Shown here one piece after another: positions 46,743 through 55,395 of a DNA stretch of 64,000 nt. The notes beneath the pieces were generated by a model. That model had not been told where the DNA came from and made no database searches. It worked only from the letters and a program-made list of their open reading frames with translations. A program made the position numbers and the translations under genes. Position 1 is the first letter of the stretch; each line of letters opens with the position of its first letter. Origin of the DNA: Streptomyces sp. JH14 (GTDB lineage Bacteria; Actinomycetota; Actinomycetes; Streptomycetales; Streptomycetaceae); assembly GCF_029428675.1 (NCBI RefSeq), contig NZ_JAJNEL010000001.1:2418001-2482000 (forward strand). Reading direction: 5' to 3'.

Positions 46743-47618
46743 TCAGTTGCCCGTGCTCCGGTACGAGCGCAGGCCCGCCCGCCACGCCGCCCCCGCAAGC
46801 ACCCAGCACACCCCCGCCACCACCGGCGGCAGGAACGCCACCCACTCCGGCAGCCCCAGCGGGTACGGCCTGCCCAGCACGTACAGCGCGGGCAGCCAGT
46901 TCACGAAGGCCAGTGGCACGACGAACGTCACCCCGCGCACCAAATCCTTCGCGAAGACCGTCGGCGGGTACTGGAGGAGCGTGTTCCCGCCGTACGTGAA
47001 GGAGCTCTGCACCTCGGCGGCGTCCTGCGCGAAGAACTGGAACGCCGCCCCGCCCACGAAGACCGCCCCGAAGATCGCCGCCCCGCTCAGCAGCATCAGC
47101 GGCACCACCGCCACCCGCATCGGTGTCCACGCGATGTCCAGCGTCACCAGGGCGTAGCCGAGCACCAGCAGCCCCTGCGTGATCCGCCCCAGCCTGCGCA
47201 GCGCGAACCGGTCCGCCGCCACCTGGGCAAGCACCGGCACCGGACGCACCAGCAGCGTGTCCAGCGTGCCGTCCCGGACCCGGCGGCCCAGCCGGTCCAT
47301 CGACCCCAGCACCAGATCGGCCAGCCCGAACGCGGTGCCCGACGCCCCGTACAGCAGGGCGATCTCCGGCAGCGAGTAACCGCCCAACTCGTCGACGTGC
47401 GCGAACATCAGCATGATCGCGACGAAGTCGAAGAAGGTCGCCGCGAAGTTCCCGAACGTCGTCATGACGAACGAGGCGCGGTACGTCATCGTCGAGCGCA
47501 GCCACATCGAGGCGATCAGCCCGTACGCACGAACCCCTTCGACCAGCCTCGGCCGTTCGGTGAACACCGCCTCGGGCCGGGCGTCGACCGCCTCGGCCGC
47601 CTCGGCAACGTCAGCCAC
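46743..47618 (-). CDS. ABC-2 family permease subunit (COG3694-like)
   Basis: 291 residues with six hydrophobic helices. Recognisable pieces are GTLDTLLVRPVPVLAQ, typical of the COG3694 group, and QYPPTVFAKDLVRGVTFVVPLAFVNWLPA near the end. Its start overlaps the preceding permease stop by 8 bp. It forms a heterodimeric channel with the COG4587-like subunit, driven by the downstream ATPase; substrate unknown. Confidence 0.9.
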   Translation of the reverse strand: MADVAEAAEAVDARPEAVFTERPRLVEGVRAYGLIASMWLRSTMTYRASFVMTTFGNFAATFFDFVAIMLMFAHVDELGGYSLPEIALLYGASGTAFGLADLVLGSMDRLGRRVRDGTLDTLLVRPVPVLAQVAADRFALRRLGRITQGLLVLGYALVTLDIAWTPMRVAVVPLMLLSGAAIFGAVFVGGAAFQFFAQDAAEVQSSFTYGGNTLLQYPPTVFAKDLVRGVTFVVPLAFVNWLPALYVLGRPYPLGLPEWVAFLPPVVAGVCWVLAGAAWRAGLRSYRSTGN

Positions 47619-48438
47619 CCTGAACCACCACCCTTCGCGTAGCCACCGACTGCACCAGCCGCCCCGTCAGCAGCAGCGCCAGCGCCCACCCGCCCTGGAA
47701 CGCGAACGCCTCCACCAGCCCCCACCCCGTGTGCTTGCCGAGGAAGACGTCGGCCGGCACCTGCAGCAGCGCCGACCACGGCAACGCCCGCGCCACTTCG
47801 CCCAGCGCACCCGGGAACAGCGTCAGCGGAAGCAGCATCCCGGAGAAGAACATCCCTGCCAGGAAGGCGATCTGCGCTGCGCCCGCCCCGTCCATCAGCC
47901 AGAAGGCGGACAGCGCCACCAGGTAGCGCACCGCGAAACTGACCACGACACCGAGCGTCACCGAGACCAGGAACGCCAGCCAGATCCCCGGCGACACGGG
48001 CAGCGCCAGCGGGAAGGCCAGCGCGCCCAGCACCATCGGTACGATGCCGCGCGCCAGCAGCTGAAACGTCGCCCGCCCCAAGTCACCGGCCAGCCACCAC
48101 ATTTGGAGATCGACCGGCCGGTAGAGATCGATCGCGACATCGCCGGTACGGATCCGCTCCATCAGCTCGTCCTCGAAACCGCCGCCCATCATGGCGCAGG
48201 TGGCGAGCAGCGCCTGTCCCAGCCACACATAGGTGAGCGCCTGGGACATGTCGTAACCGCCGAGCTGCGGCCGCTCGTTCCACAGCGCCGTATAGGTGTA
48301 CGCCAGGATGAAGCCGAAGACGGTGTTGGTGAACACTCCGGCCGCCGTGGCGATCCGGTAGGTGGCGTAGCGCCGATAACCGCCCGCCGCAACCATCGCG
48401 TACAGCCGCACCTCAACCACCCCCGCAATCGTTCGCAC
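47611..48438 (-). CDS. ABC-2 family permease subunit (COG4587-like)
   Basis: 275 residues, six helices, starting at GTG 48438. RIRTGDVAIDLYRPVDLQMWWLA and FFSGMLLPLTLFPGALGEVARALPW are family markers. It is first gene of the three-gene exporter operon, divergent from the PBP gene across about 165 bp that holds both promoters. Confidence 0.9.
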   Translation of the reverse strand: MRTIAGVVEVRLYAMVAAGGYRRYATYRIATAAGVFTNTVFGFILAYTYTALWNERPQLGGYDMSQALTYVWLGQALLATCAMMGGGFEDELMERIRTGDVAIDLYRPVDLQMWWLAGDLGRATFQLLARGIVPMVLGALAFPLALPVSPGIWLAFLVSVTLGVVVSFAVRYLVALSAFWLMDGAGAAQIAFLAGMFFSGMLLPLTLFPGALGEVARALPWSALLQVPADVFLGKHTGWGLVEAFAFQGGWALALLLTGRLVQSVATRRVVVQGG

Positions 48439-48602
48439 TCGGACGCCCCACGGCGTCTGGCACCAAAGCGCACGACCTTAGTCCAGCGGGAGCAGCCGCC
48501 GCGACCGCTTTTCGACCCCCCATCCGGAGGTCGATCCAGGGCCTATCCCATAGAAAAGTGCACTATGGGGGAATTGACCGCGGCCGAGGAGTCTTCACCG
48601 AC

Positions 48603-50945
48603 ATGAGCGACGAGCCACAGCAGCAGAGCGGAGCCTCCGGAGACGGGAACTGGGCCCCGAGAGACCTGCCTGCCGGCCCCGGCGCCCCCGCAGGCCCCGC
48701 GGCCGCGCCCGGAGGGAAAAAGGGGCGCGGAAACCGTCCCAAACGCACCGGCTGGCGCCGGGCCGTCCCAACCTGGCGGGTCACACTCGCCACGCTCCTG
48801 GTGGTAGCCCTGGTCCTGATCGGCGGCTTCATCGCCGGGTACTCACTCGTCGGCATCCCTCCCGCCAACCCCACAGCCACCGCGCAGTCCAACGTCTACC
48901 TGTACGAGGACGGCTCCGTCATCGCCCGCGACGGCGACATCAACCGGGAGAACGTCAGCCTCTCCCAGGTGCCCCTCCACGTGCAGCACGCCGTCCTCGC
49001 CGCCGAGGACCGCAACTTCTACTCCGAGCGCGCCGTCGACATCAAGGCCATGATCCGCGCCGGCTGGAACACCCTCACCGGCAAGGGCAGACAGGGCGGC
49101 TCGACCATCACCCAGCAGTTCGTGAAGAACTACTACCTCGGCCAGGAACAGACCGTCCTGCGCAAGATCAAGGAGTTCTTCATCGCGATCAAGCTCAACC
49201 GGGAAGTGAGCAAGAGCCAGATCTTCGAGGGCTACCTCAACACCAGCTACTTCGGCCGCAACGCCTACGGCATCCAGGCCGCCGCCCAGGCCTACTACGG
49301 CAAGGACATCGGCGAGATCACCACCGCCGAAGGCGCATACCTCGCCTCCCTCCTCAACGCCCCCAGCGTCTACGACGTCGTCGTCCACCCCGAGAACAAG
49401 GCCGCGGCCGTCGCCCGGTGGAACTACGTGCTCGACGGCATGGTCAAGGAGAACTGGCTCAGCCCGACCGAGCGCGCCACCATGACGTTCCCCGTGCCCG
49501 GCAAGGTGAAGACCTCCACCGGCCTCTCCGGGCAGCGCGGGTACATCGTCCAGGCCGTCAAGGACTACCTCACCACCCACAAGGTCATCGACGAGAAGAC
49601 GCTGGCCACCGGCGGCTACCGGATCACCACCACACTGGAGAAGAAGAAACAGAACGCCCTCGTCAAAGCCGTCAACGACAACGTGATGTCACAGACGAGC
49701 AAGGAGCGCACGGCCGACCGCAACGTCCGCGCCGGCGGCGCCTCCATCGACCCCGCCAACGGCCGGGTCGTCGCCCTGTACGGCGGCATCGACTACACCA
49801 AGCAGTACGTCAACAACGCCACCCGCCGCGACTACCAGGTCGGCTCCACCTTCAAACCGTTCGTCTTCACCTCCGCCGTGGTCAACGACGCCACCACCCG
49901 GCACGGCCGGCGCATCACCCCGTACACCATCTACGACGGCTCCAACAAGCGCATGGTCCAGGGCCCCGACGGGCCCACCGGATACGCCCCCGCCAACGAG
50001 GACGACATCGACTACGGGCGGATCACGGTCGGCGCCGCCACCGACAAGTCCGTCAACGCCGTCTACGCGCAGATGGCCGAGGACGTCGGCCCCGAGAACG
50101 TCAAACGGACCGCCATCGCCCTCGGCATCCCCGCAACCACCCCCGACCTCAGCGCAACGCCGTCCATCGCGCTCGGCACCGCCACCGCCAGCGTCCTCGA
50201 CATGACCGGGGCGTACGCCACCCTCGCCAACCACGGCAGGCACCGCGCGTCCACCCTCGTCGTCAGCATCAGCAAGAACGGCGAGGACCTCGCCCTGCCC
50301 CACCGGAACACCGAACGGGCGGTCAGCCGCGAAGCCGCCGACACCACCACCTCGATCCTGCAGAGCGTCGTCGACAACGGCTCAGGAACCGCAGCCCAGG
50401 GCGCCGGACGCCCCGCCGCCGGCAAGACCGGCACCGCCGAGGAGGACAAGGCCGCCTGGTTCGCCGGCTACACCCCCGACCTCGCCACCGTCATCGCCGT
50501 CATGGGCCAGGACCCGGACACCGGCGTACAGACACCGCTCTACGGAGCACTCGGTCTGCCCCGCATCAACGGCGGTGGCGCACCCGCCCAGACCTGGGCC
50601 CAGTACACCGGCGCCGCACTGCAGGGCACCACCGTCCAGGACTTCGACCTCGAACTCCAACGCGGCGCCGAAGAACCGCGCCTGCCCACCGACCTGGAAA
50701 CCGGTCCGACCGAGACCGGCACGCCGTCCGCGACACCGCCCAGCACACCGCCGAGCAGCCCGGCCGGCACCCCGCCCACCGTCCCGACGCCACCCGCCGG
50801 CAGCGAACCCGCGACCGAGCCCACCGGTCCCCCGTTCGGCGGAGACGGCGACGTCCGCGGCGACCACGGCACAGAGGACAACAGCGGCATCGACGACTTC
50901 CTCCCCCGGGGTACGGACAGCACGCTCCCGACGCCCAGCGGCTGA
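48603..50945 (+). CDS. Class A penicillin-binding protein (transglycosylase/transpeptidase)
   Basis: Bifunctional peptidoglycan synthase of 780 residues. A cytoplasmic Pro/Gly-rich tail (1-58) precedes one membrane helix (60-84). The GT51 glycosyltransferase has catalytic E135 (AAEDRNFY) and GGSTITQQFVKN. The transpeptidase carries the SxxK nucleophile S415-K418 (GSTFKP), an SVN motif and K608-T-G (KTGTA). The last 110 residues are a Pro/Thr-rich secreted tail with no PASTA domain. GAGGAG lies about 13 nt before the ATG. It is divergent from the ABC exporter operon. Confidence 0.93.
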   Translation: MSDEPQQQSGASGDGNWAPRDLPAGPGAPAGPAAAPGGKKGRGNRPKRTGWRRAVPTWRVTLATLLVVALVLIGGFIAGYSLVGIPPANPTATAQSNVYLYEDGSVIARDGDINRENVSLSQVPLHVQHAVLAAEDRNFYSERAVDIKAMIRAGWNTLTGKGRQGGSTITQQFVKNYYLGQEQTVLRKIKEFFIAIKLNREVSKSQIFEGYLNTSYFGRNAYGIQAAAQAYYGKDIGEITTAEGAYLASLLNAPSVYDVVVHPENKAAAVARWNYVLDGMVKENWLSPTERATMTFPVPGKVKTSTGLSGQRGYIVQAVKDYLTTHKVIDEKTLATGGYRITTTLEKKKQNALVKAVNDNVMSQTSKERTADRNVRAGGASIDPANGRVVALYGGIDYTKQYVNNATRRDYQVGSTFKPFVFTSAVVNDATTRHGRRITPYTIYDGSNKRMVQGPDGPTGYAPANEDDIDYGRITVGAATDKSVNAVYAQMAEDVGPENVKRTAIALGIPATTPDLSATPSIALGTATASVLDMTGAYATLANHGRHRASTLVVSISKNGEDLALPHRNTERAVSREAADTTTSILQSVVDNGSGTAAQGAGRPAAGKTGTAEEDKAAWFAGYTPDLATVIAVMGQDPDTGVQTPLYGALGLPRINGGGAPAQTWAQYTGAALQGTTVQDFDLELQRGAEEPRLPTDLETGPTETGTPSATPPSTPPSSPAGTPPTVPTPPAGSEPATEPTGPPFGGDGDVRGDHGTEDNSGIDDFLPRGTDSTLPTPSG

Positions 50946-50971
50946 AGAACACCCGGCGGCGGCCTCGCGGC

Positions 50972-51292
50972 TCAGTGACCCGAGGTCGCCTTCAGCCCCA
51001 CCACGGCCACCAGCAGGAGCGAGACAAAGAAAATCCGGGCGACCGTCACCGGCTCGTGCAGCACCACCATGCCGAGCACCGCCGCCCCCGCCGCACCGAT
51101 ACCGACCCACACGCCGTACGCCGTACCGATCGGCAGCGACTTCGCCGCCTGCGACAGCAGCACCATGCTGGCCACGATCCCGAACCCCGTGAACACACTC
51201 GGCCACAGCCGGGTGAACCCGTCGGTGTACTTCATCCCGATCGACCAGCCCACCTCCAGCAGACCGGCCACAACCAGCAGAACCCACGCCAC
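50972..51292 (-). CDS. sugE: SMR family guanidinium exporter (Gdx/SugE)
   Basis: 106-residue, four-helix small multidrug resistance protein of the Gdx subtype that exports guanidinium in exchange for protons. The catalytic Glu is in GLLEVGWSIGMKYTDGF, and the W-S-x-G-M-K sequence separates Gdx from QAC-type EmrE pumps. GTG at 51292 has GGAGG at 7 nt spacing. A guanidine-III riboswitch-like structure lies 40 bp upstream, matching the substrate prediction. Confidence 0.93.
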   Translation of the reverse strand: MAWVLLVVAGLLEVGWSIGMKYTDGFTRLWPSVFTGFGIVASMVLLSQAAKSLPIGTAYGVWVGIGAAGAAVLGMVVLHEPVTVARIFFVSLLLVAVVGLKATSGH

Positions 51293-51331
51293 GACGGCAC
51301 CTCCGACACCACAGACACACGGACATCACGG

Positions 51332-51379
51332 GTGCGTCGTCTTTGCGAAAGCCCGGTACGGCGCGTCTCGTCGGGGTCC
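51332..51379 (-). ncRNA. Guanidine-III (ykkC-III) riboswitch
   Basis: On the minus strand the element reads CCCCGACGAGACGCGCCGTA, then CCGGG, a short TTTCG-containing linker and CAAAGACGACGC. It shows the conserved ACGAG and GCGCCGUAC loop, a 4-bp P1 (CCCG/CGGG) and a 3' strand AAGACGACGC that forms the pseudoknot with one C-A mismatch. This is the layout of the guanidine-III class. It lies in the leader of the Gdx gene, so guanidine would free expression of its own exporter. Confidence 0.75.
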
Positions 51380-51403
51380 CACCAACGTAGCAAATACATG
51401 CAG

Positions 51404-51433
51404 AAGGCCTGGTGACGCCGGTCACCAGGCCTT
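51404..51433 (-). terminator. Perfect 13-bp-stem hairpin after GroES-like gene
   Basis: AAGGCCTGGTGAC and GTCACCAGGCCTT pair completely around a 4-nt loop, 19 bp beyond the GroES-like gene stop and upstream of the riboswitch. It would keep read-through from the exporter leader. Confidence 0.85.
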
Positions 51434-51452
51434 GCATCGCAGGTGTCGGGAG

Positions 51453-51791
51453 CTACAGATACAACCCGGTCGAATCCACCGAGCCCTCGAACCGGTCCGC
51501 CGCCACCGCGTGCAGATCCCGCTCCCGCATCAGTACGTACGCCACCCCGCGCACCTCGACCTCCGCACGGTCCTCGGGGTCGTACAGCACCCGGTCACCC
51601 GGCTCCACCGTCCGCACGTTCTGGCCGACCGCGACCACCACGGCCCAGGCCAGCCGACGACCGACCGCAGCCGTCGCCGGAATCAGAATGCCGCCGCCCG
51701 AACGCCGCTCGCCCTCGGGCGTATCGGACCGGACCAGCACGCGGTCATGCAGCATGCGAATGGGCAGTTTGTCGTCGGTGTTCTCGCTCAC
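51453..51791 (-). CDS. GroES-like co-chaperone family protein
   Basis: 112 residues of the Cpn10 fold: RMLHDRVLVRSD, GILIPATAAVG and VGQNVRTVEPGDRVLYDPEDRAEVEVRGVAYVLMRERDLHAV. It is a divergent GroES paralogue, not the GroES encoded with groEL, since no groEL lies nearby and the mobile loop differs. GTG at 51791 (VSENTDDK) is the start; a longer frame is unsupported. Confidence 0.85.
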   Translation of the reverse strand: MSENTDDKLPIRMLHDRVLVRSDTPEGERRSGGGILIPATAAVGRRLAWAVVVAVGQNVRTVEPGDRVLYDPEDRAEVEVRGVAYVLMRERDLHAVAADRFEGSVDSTGLYL

Positions 51792-51846
51792 GACCCGTAA
51801 ACCTACCTGCCCGACGCCGCCGCGCACGCCTCCGGGGTCAGCCTTC

Positions 51847-52167
51847 TCAGCGCTTCTTGCGCCGCACCGACACCGTGACCAGCCCGACCACACCGACGGC
51901 CAGCAACACCGTCGGAATCACCCGCTCCAGACGCGGCGCACCGTCCTCCGACACGAACCGCGCCTTCACATCGGACACCGTCCTGTTCACCGCGACGTAC
52001 GCCCGCCCGGCGGTCCGGTCCACAGCCTCGACAGCCTTCGCCTTCGCGTCACCGATGATCGTCTTCGGGTGCACCCGCACCCCGATCTCGTCGAGCACCA
52101 CCGCAAGCTGTTGACGCCTGCTGATGATGTCCGCCTCGATCTGCGCAGGGGTCCTGGCATCCGACAC
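51847..52167 (-). CDS. DUF3618 membrane protein
   Basis: 106 residues with an amphipathic N-terminal helix (RTPAQIEADIISRRQQLAVVLDEI), typical of DUF3618, and one C-terminal membrane helix (VIPTVLLAVGVVGLVTVSV) before a KKR tail. The start is GTG at 52167. Function unknown. The bcp gene is divergent across 127 bp. Confidence 0.85.
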   Translation of the reverse strand: MSDARTPAQIEADIISRRQQLAVVLDEIGVRVHPKTIIGDAKAKAVEAVDRTAGRAYVAVNRTVSDVKARFVSEDGAPRLERVIPTVLLAVGVVGLVTVSVRRKKR

Positions 52168-52294
52168 TGCGCCGCCTCCGTGGTCCTCGTCCGGTAAACC
52201 TTCGTCGACAGTCTGTCAGCTCGACGGGCCGCGCACCCGGCGGCACCCCTATTACTCTCGGTGCCGTACACGCCACACGCCCCTGAGGAGAACC

Positions 52295-52762
52295 ATGAGC
52301 GAGCGACTCCAGCCCGGCGACACCGCCCCGGACTTCGCCCTGCCCGACGCCGACGGCAACACCATCTCGCTCGCCGACCGCAAGGGCCGCAAGGTCATCG
52401 TCTACTTCTACCCGGCCGCCCTCACGCCCGGCTGCACCAAGCAGGCCTGCGACTTCACCGACAACCTGGAGCTCCTGGCCGGCGCCGGATACGACGTCAT
52501 CGGGGTCTCCCCCGACAAGCCGGAGAAGCTCGCCAAGTTCCGCGAGAAGGAGAACCTCAAGGTCACACTCGTCGGCGACCCGTCCAAGGAGACGCTCGAG
52601 GCCTACGGGGCATTCGGCGAGAAGAAGCTGTACGGCAAGACGGTGACGGGTGTCATCCGCTCCACGGTCGTCGTCGACGAGGAGGGCAAGGTCGAACGGG
52701 CCCTGTACAACGTCAAGGCGACCGGCCATGTAGCCAAGATCATCAAGGATCTGGGCATCTGA
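52295..52762 (+). CDS. bcp: Thioredoxin-dependent thiol peroxidase (Bcp/PrxQ)
   Basis: 155-residue atypical 2-Cys peroxiredoxin that reduces hydrogen and organic peroxides in the cytoplasm. Peroxidatic C47 is in LTPGCTKQACDF and the resolving C52 lies five residues later, the PrxQ pattern. ATG at 52295 has GAGGAG 4-5 nt upstream. It is followed directly by the tRNA-Leu gene. Confidence 0.95.
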   Translation: MSERLQPGDTAPDFALPDADGNTISLADRKGRKVIVYFYPAALTPGCTKQACDFTDNLELLAGAGYDVIGVSPDKPEKLAKFREKENLKVTLVGDPSKETLEAYGAFGEKKLYGKTVTGVIRSTVVVDEEGKVERALYNVKATGHVAKIIKDLGI

Positions 52763-52829
52763 TACGGAAGTTCGCGACCAGGTAGCCTGCTGATGCGAGG
52801 CCACGCCCCGGTAGCATGGTTGGCGGCCA

Positions 52830-52913
52830 GCGGCGGTGGTGCAAAGGCGACACAGCAGACTTAGGATCTGTGGCCCGTGAAACGGCTTGAGGGTTCGAAT
52901 CCCTTCCGCCGCA
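52830..52913 (+). tRNA. tRNA-Leu (UAG)
   Basis: Class II tRNA of 84 nt. Acceptor stem GCGGCGG/CCGCCGC, D-arm TGGTGCAAAGGCGACA, anticodon stem GCAGA/TCTGT with loop CTTAGGA giving anticodon TAG (52862-52864), a long variable arm (GCCCGTGAAACGGC) and T-arm GGGTTCGAATCCC. Discriminator is A. It reads CUA and other CUN codons. A CC follows but the terminal A is not encoded. Confidence 0.97.
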
Positions 52914-52918
52914 CCGAG

Positions 52919-52958
52919 ACGGCCTGTGAATCGAAGGAGTCGATTTACAGGCCGTTTT
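52919..52958 (+). terminator. Intrinsic terminator of tRNA-Leu
   Basis: ACGGCCTGTGAATCGA pairs with TCGATTTACAGGCCGT (one wobble) around a 5-nt loop and is followed by TTTT. It is a classical rho-independent terminator 5 bp after the tRNA. Confidence 0.92.
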
Positions 52959-52973
52959 ACGTTTCCGTAGGCG

Positions 52974-53576
52974 TCAACCCACCAGCTCCCGCACGACCGG
53001 CACCAGCGCCCGGAACGCCTTCCCCCGGTGGCTGATCGCGTTCTTCTCCGCCGGCGTCAGTTCCGCGCACGTCCGGGTCTCGCCCTCCGGCTGGAGGATG
53101 GGGTCGTAGCCGAAGCCGTTCGTGCCGGACGGGGTGTGGCGCAGGGTGCCGAGGAGGCGGCCCTCGACCACGCGCTCCGTGCCGTCCGGGAGGGCGAGAG
53201 CCGCCGCGCAGGCGAAGTGGGCGGCGCGGTGGGTGTCGTCGATGTCGGAGAGCTGGGCCAGCAGCAGGTCCAGGTTGGCGCGGTCGTTGCCGTGGGTGCC
53301 GGACCAGCGGGCCGAGAAGATGCCGGGGGCGCCGCCGAGTACGTCGACGCAGAGGCCGGAGTCGTCGGCGATCGCGGGGTGGCCGGTGGCCTGCGCGAGG
53401 GCGTGGGCCTTGAGGAGGGCGTTCTCGGCGAAGGTGACGCCGGTTTCCTTGACGTCGGGGATCTCGGGGTATGCGTCCGCGCCGACGAGTTCATGGGTGA
53501 GGCCGGCGTCGGCGAGGATCGCGTGGAGTTCGGTGATTTTCCCGGCGTTGCGGGTGGCGAGGATCAGGCGGGTCAT
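52974..53576 (-). CDS. rdgB: RdgB/HAM1 non-canonical purine NTP pyrophosphatase
   Basis: 200-residue housecleaning enzyme that hydrolyses dITP, XTP and similar nucleotides to monophosphates. Substrate loop LILATRNAGKITEL near the N-terminus, IADDSGLCVDVLGGAPGIFSARWSG in the centre and GFGYDPIL near the end are all canonical. Gene order with RNase PH (minus strand, upstream) is typical of actinobacteria; a short lipoprotein gene separates them. Confidence 0.96.
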   Translation of the reverse strand: MTRLILATRNAGKITELHAILADAGLTHELVGADAYPEIPDVKETGVTFAENALLKAHALAQATGHPAIADDSGLCVDVLGGAPGIFSARWSGTHGNDRANLDLLLAQLSDIDDTHRAAHFACAAALALPDGTERVVEGRLLGTLRHTPSGTNGFGYDPILQPEGETRTCAELTPAEKNAISHRGKAFRALVPVVRELVG

Positions 53577-53610
53577 GTGCCGATTATCGCGGGGCGTGCC
53601 GGGCCCGGTG

Positions 53611-54009
53611 CTACGAGGTGCAGACGTTGCCGATCTCCTTGGCGGCGTCGGTGACCGGGGTGATGTCGGGGGTGGCGTCGCCGTTGTCGATGGCGGTGCG
53701 GACGTTCTTGACGCCGGTCTGGAGGTCGTCGACGGCCTTGCCGAGGTCGGCGTTGTCGGTCGTGTCGCCGAGGTTGCCGAGTTCCTTGTCGATCTGGTCG
53801 AGGGCTTCGGTTGCCTGGGTGGGGTCGTTCGAGGCGTTGGAGACGGCCTGCTGGAGGTTGCTGACGCTGGTGGCTATGGCGTCGGCGGTGCGGACGCAGT
53901 CGAGGGCCTTGTCGACGGCGCCGCAGCCGGTCGCCGCGGTGAGGGCGAGGGTGAGGGTGGTCAGGGTCAGCGCGATGGTGGTGCGGCGGTGGCGGGTGGC
54001 CTCGGCCAT
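53611..54009 (-). CDS. Small secreted lipoprotein, unknown
   Basis: 132 residues. Start at 54009 has GGGAGGAAC upstream. A basic N-terminus and a hydrophobic, Thr/Leu-rich segment lead to a Cys in TAATGC, a lipobox-like site, so lipidation is plausible. The mature part is helical with heptad-like Leu/Val/Asp spacing (ALDQIDKELGNL, VDDLQTGVKNVRTAID). No named domain. It lies between rdgB and rph in the same direction. Confidence 0.7.
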   Translation of the reverse strand: MAEATRHRRTTIALTLTTLTLALTAATGCGAVDKALDCVRTADAIATSVSNLQQAVSNASNDPTQATEALDQIDKELGNLGDTTDNADLGKAVDDLQTGVKNVRTAIDNGDATPDITPVTDAAKEIGNVCTS

Positions 54010-54111
54010 GGTGCGGTTCCTCCCGGGGTGCGGATACACGGACGGGCGCACGGTTCGATCCGTGCGCCCGTACGTGTAACGACGCGCTGTGCTGCGTACT
54101 TGGTTGCTTCT

Positions 54112-54849
<738 letters not shown>

Positions 54850-54938
54850 GGCGTCGAGCCTATCGGCTGTGCCGCAGGCCCCGGTCCGGGTGGGAGCGGG
54901 GCCTGTGGAGTGCGGAGCCGGACGGGCTCAGTGGGTGG

Positions 54939-55172
54939 TCACATCATGTCTTCGATGTCGGCGGCGATGGGGTCGGCGTCGGTGCCGATGACGACCTGGA
55001 TCGCGGTGCCCATCTTGACGACGCCGTGGGCCCCGGCGGCCTTGAGCGCGGCTTCGTCGACCTTGCTCGGGTCGATGACTTCGGTGCGGAGGCGGGTGAT
55101 GCAGCCTTCGATTTCTTCGATGTTGTCGATACCGCCGAGCCCGGCGACGATCTTCTCAGCCTTGCTGGCCAT
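54939..55172 (-). CDS. nagF: PTS glucose/GlcNAc-family EIIB component (NagF)
   Basis: 77-residue PTS IIB domain. The phosphorylated Cys is in EEIEGCITRLRTEV, the standard IIB-Glc motif. ATG at 55172 has GGGAG 8 nt upstream. In S. coelicolor the equivalent protein, NagF, donates phosphate to the GlcNAc permease NagE2. It is divergent from nagE1 and the DasR box at 55338-55353 lies between them. Confidence 0.93.
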   Translation of the reverse strand: MASKAEKIVAGLGGIDNIEEIEGCITRLRTEVIDPSKVDEAALKAAGAHGVVKMGTAIQVVIGTDADPIAADIEDMM

Positions 55173-55337
55173 GTCGTTTCTCCCTGCTGTTCGCGTCCGC
55201 GTGCCGGCCCACCGTGGGTCCGTTTCGTCACGGTAACGCACGGTTGGCCCAACTTCGCGGGCGAGCTGTCGGCCCATCACCAATGATGACGATCATCGGC
55301 GCCCTGTCCTTTCGGGCGGGCTCCGCACCGTAACGCA

Positions 55338-55353
55338 ACTGGTCTACACCAGT
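55338..55353. promoter_or_regulatory. DasR-responsive element (dre) between nagF and nagE1
   Basis: ACTGGTCTACACCAGT, a 16-bp near-perfect dyad matching the DasR consensus ACTGGTCTAGACCACT. It lies 43 bp before nagE1 and 166 bp before nagF, so one site may serve both. DasR releases DNA on binding GlcN-6-P. Confidence 0.93.
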
Positions 55354-55395
55354 TTGCGCCGACCGCCAAACGTGGCCTGTTCCGGGAGGACGCCG

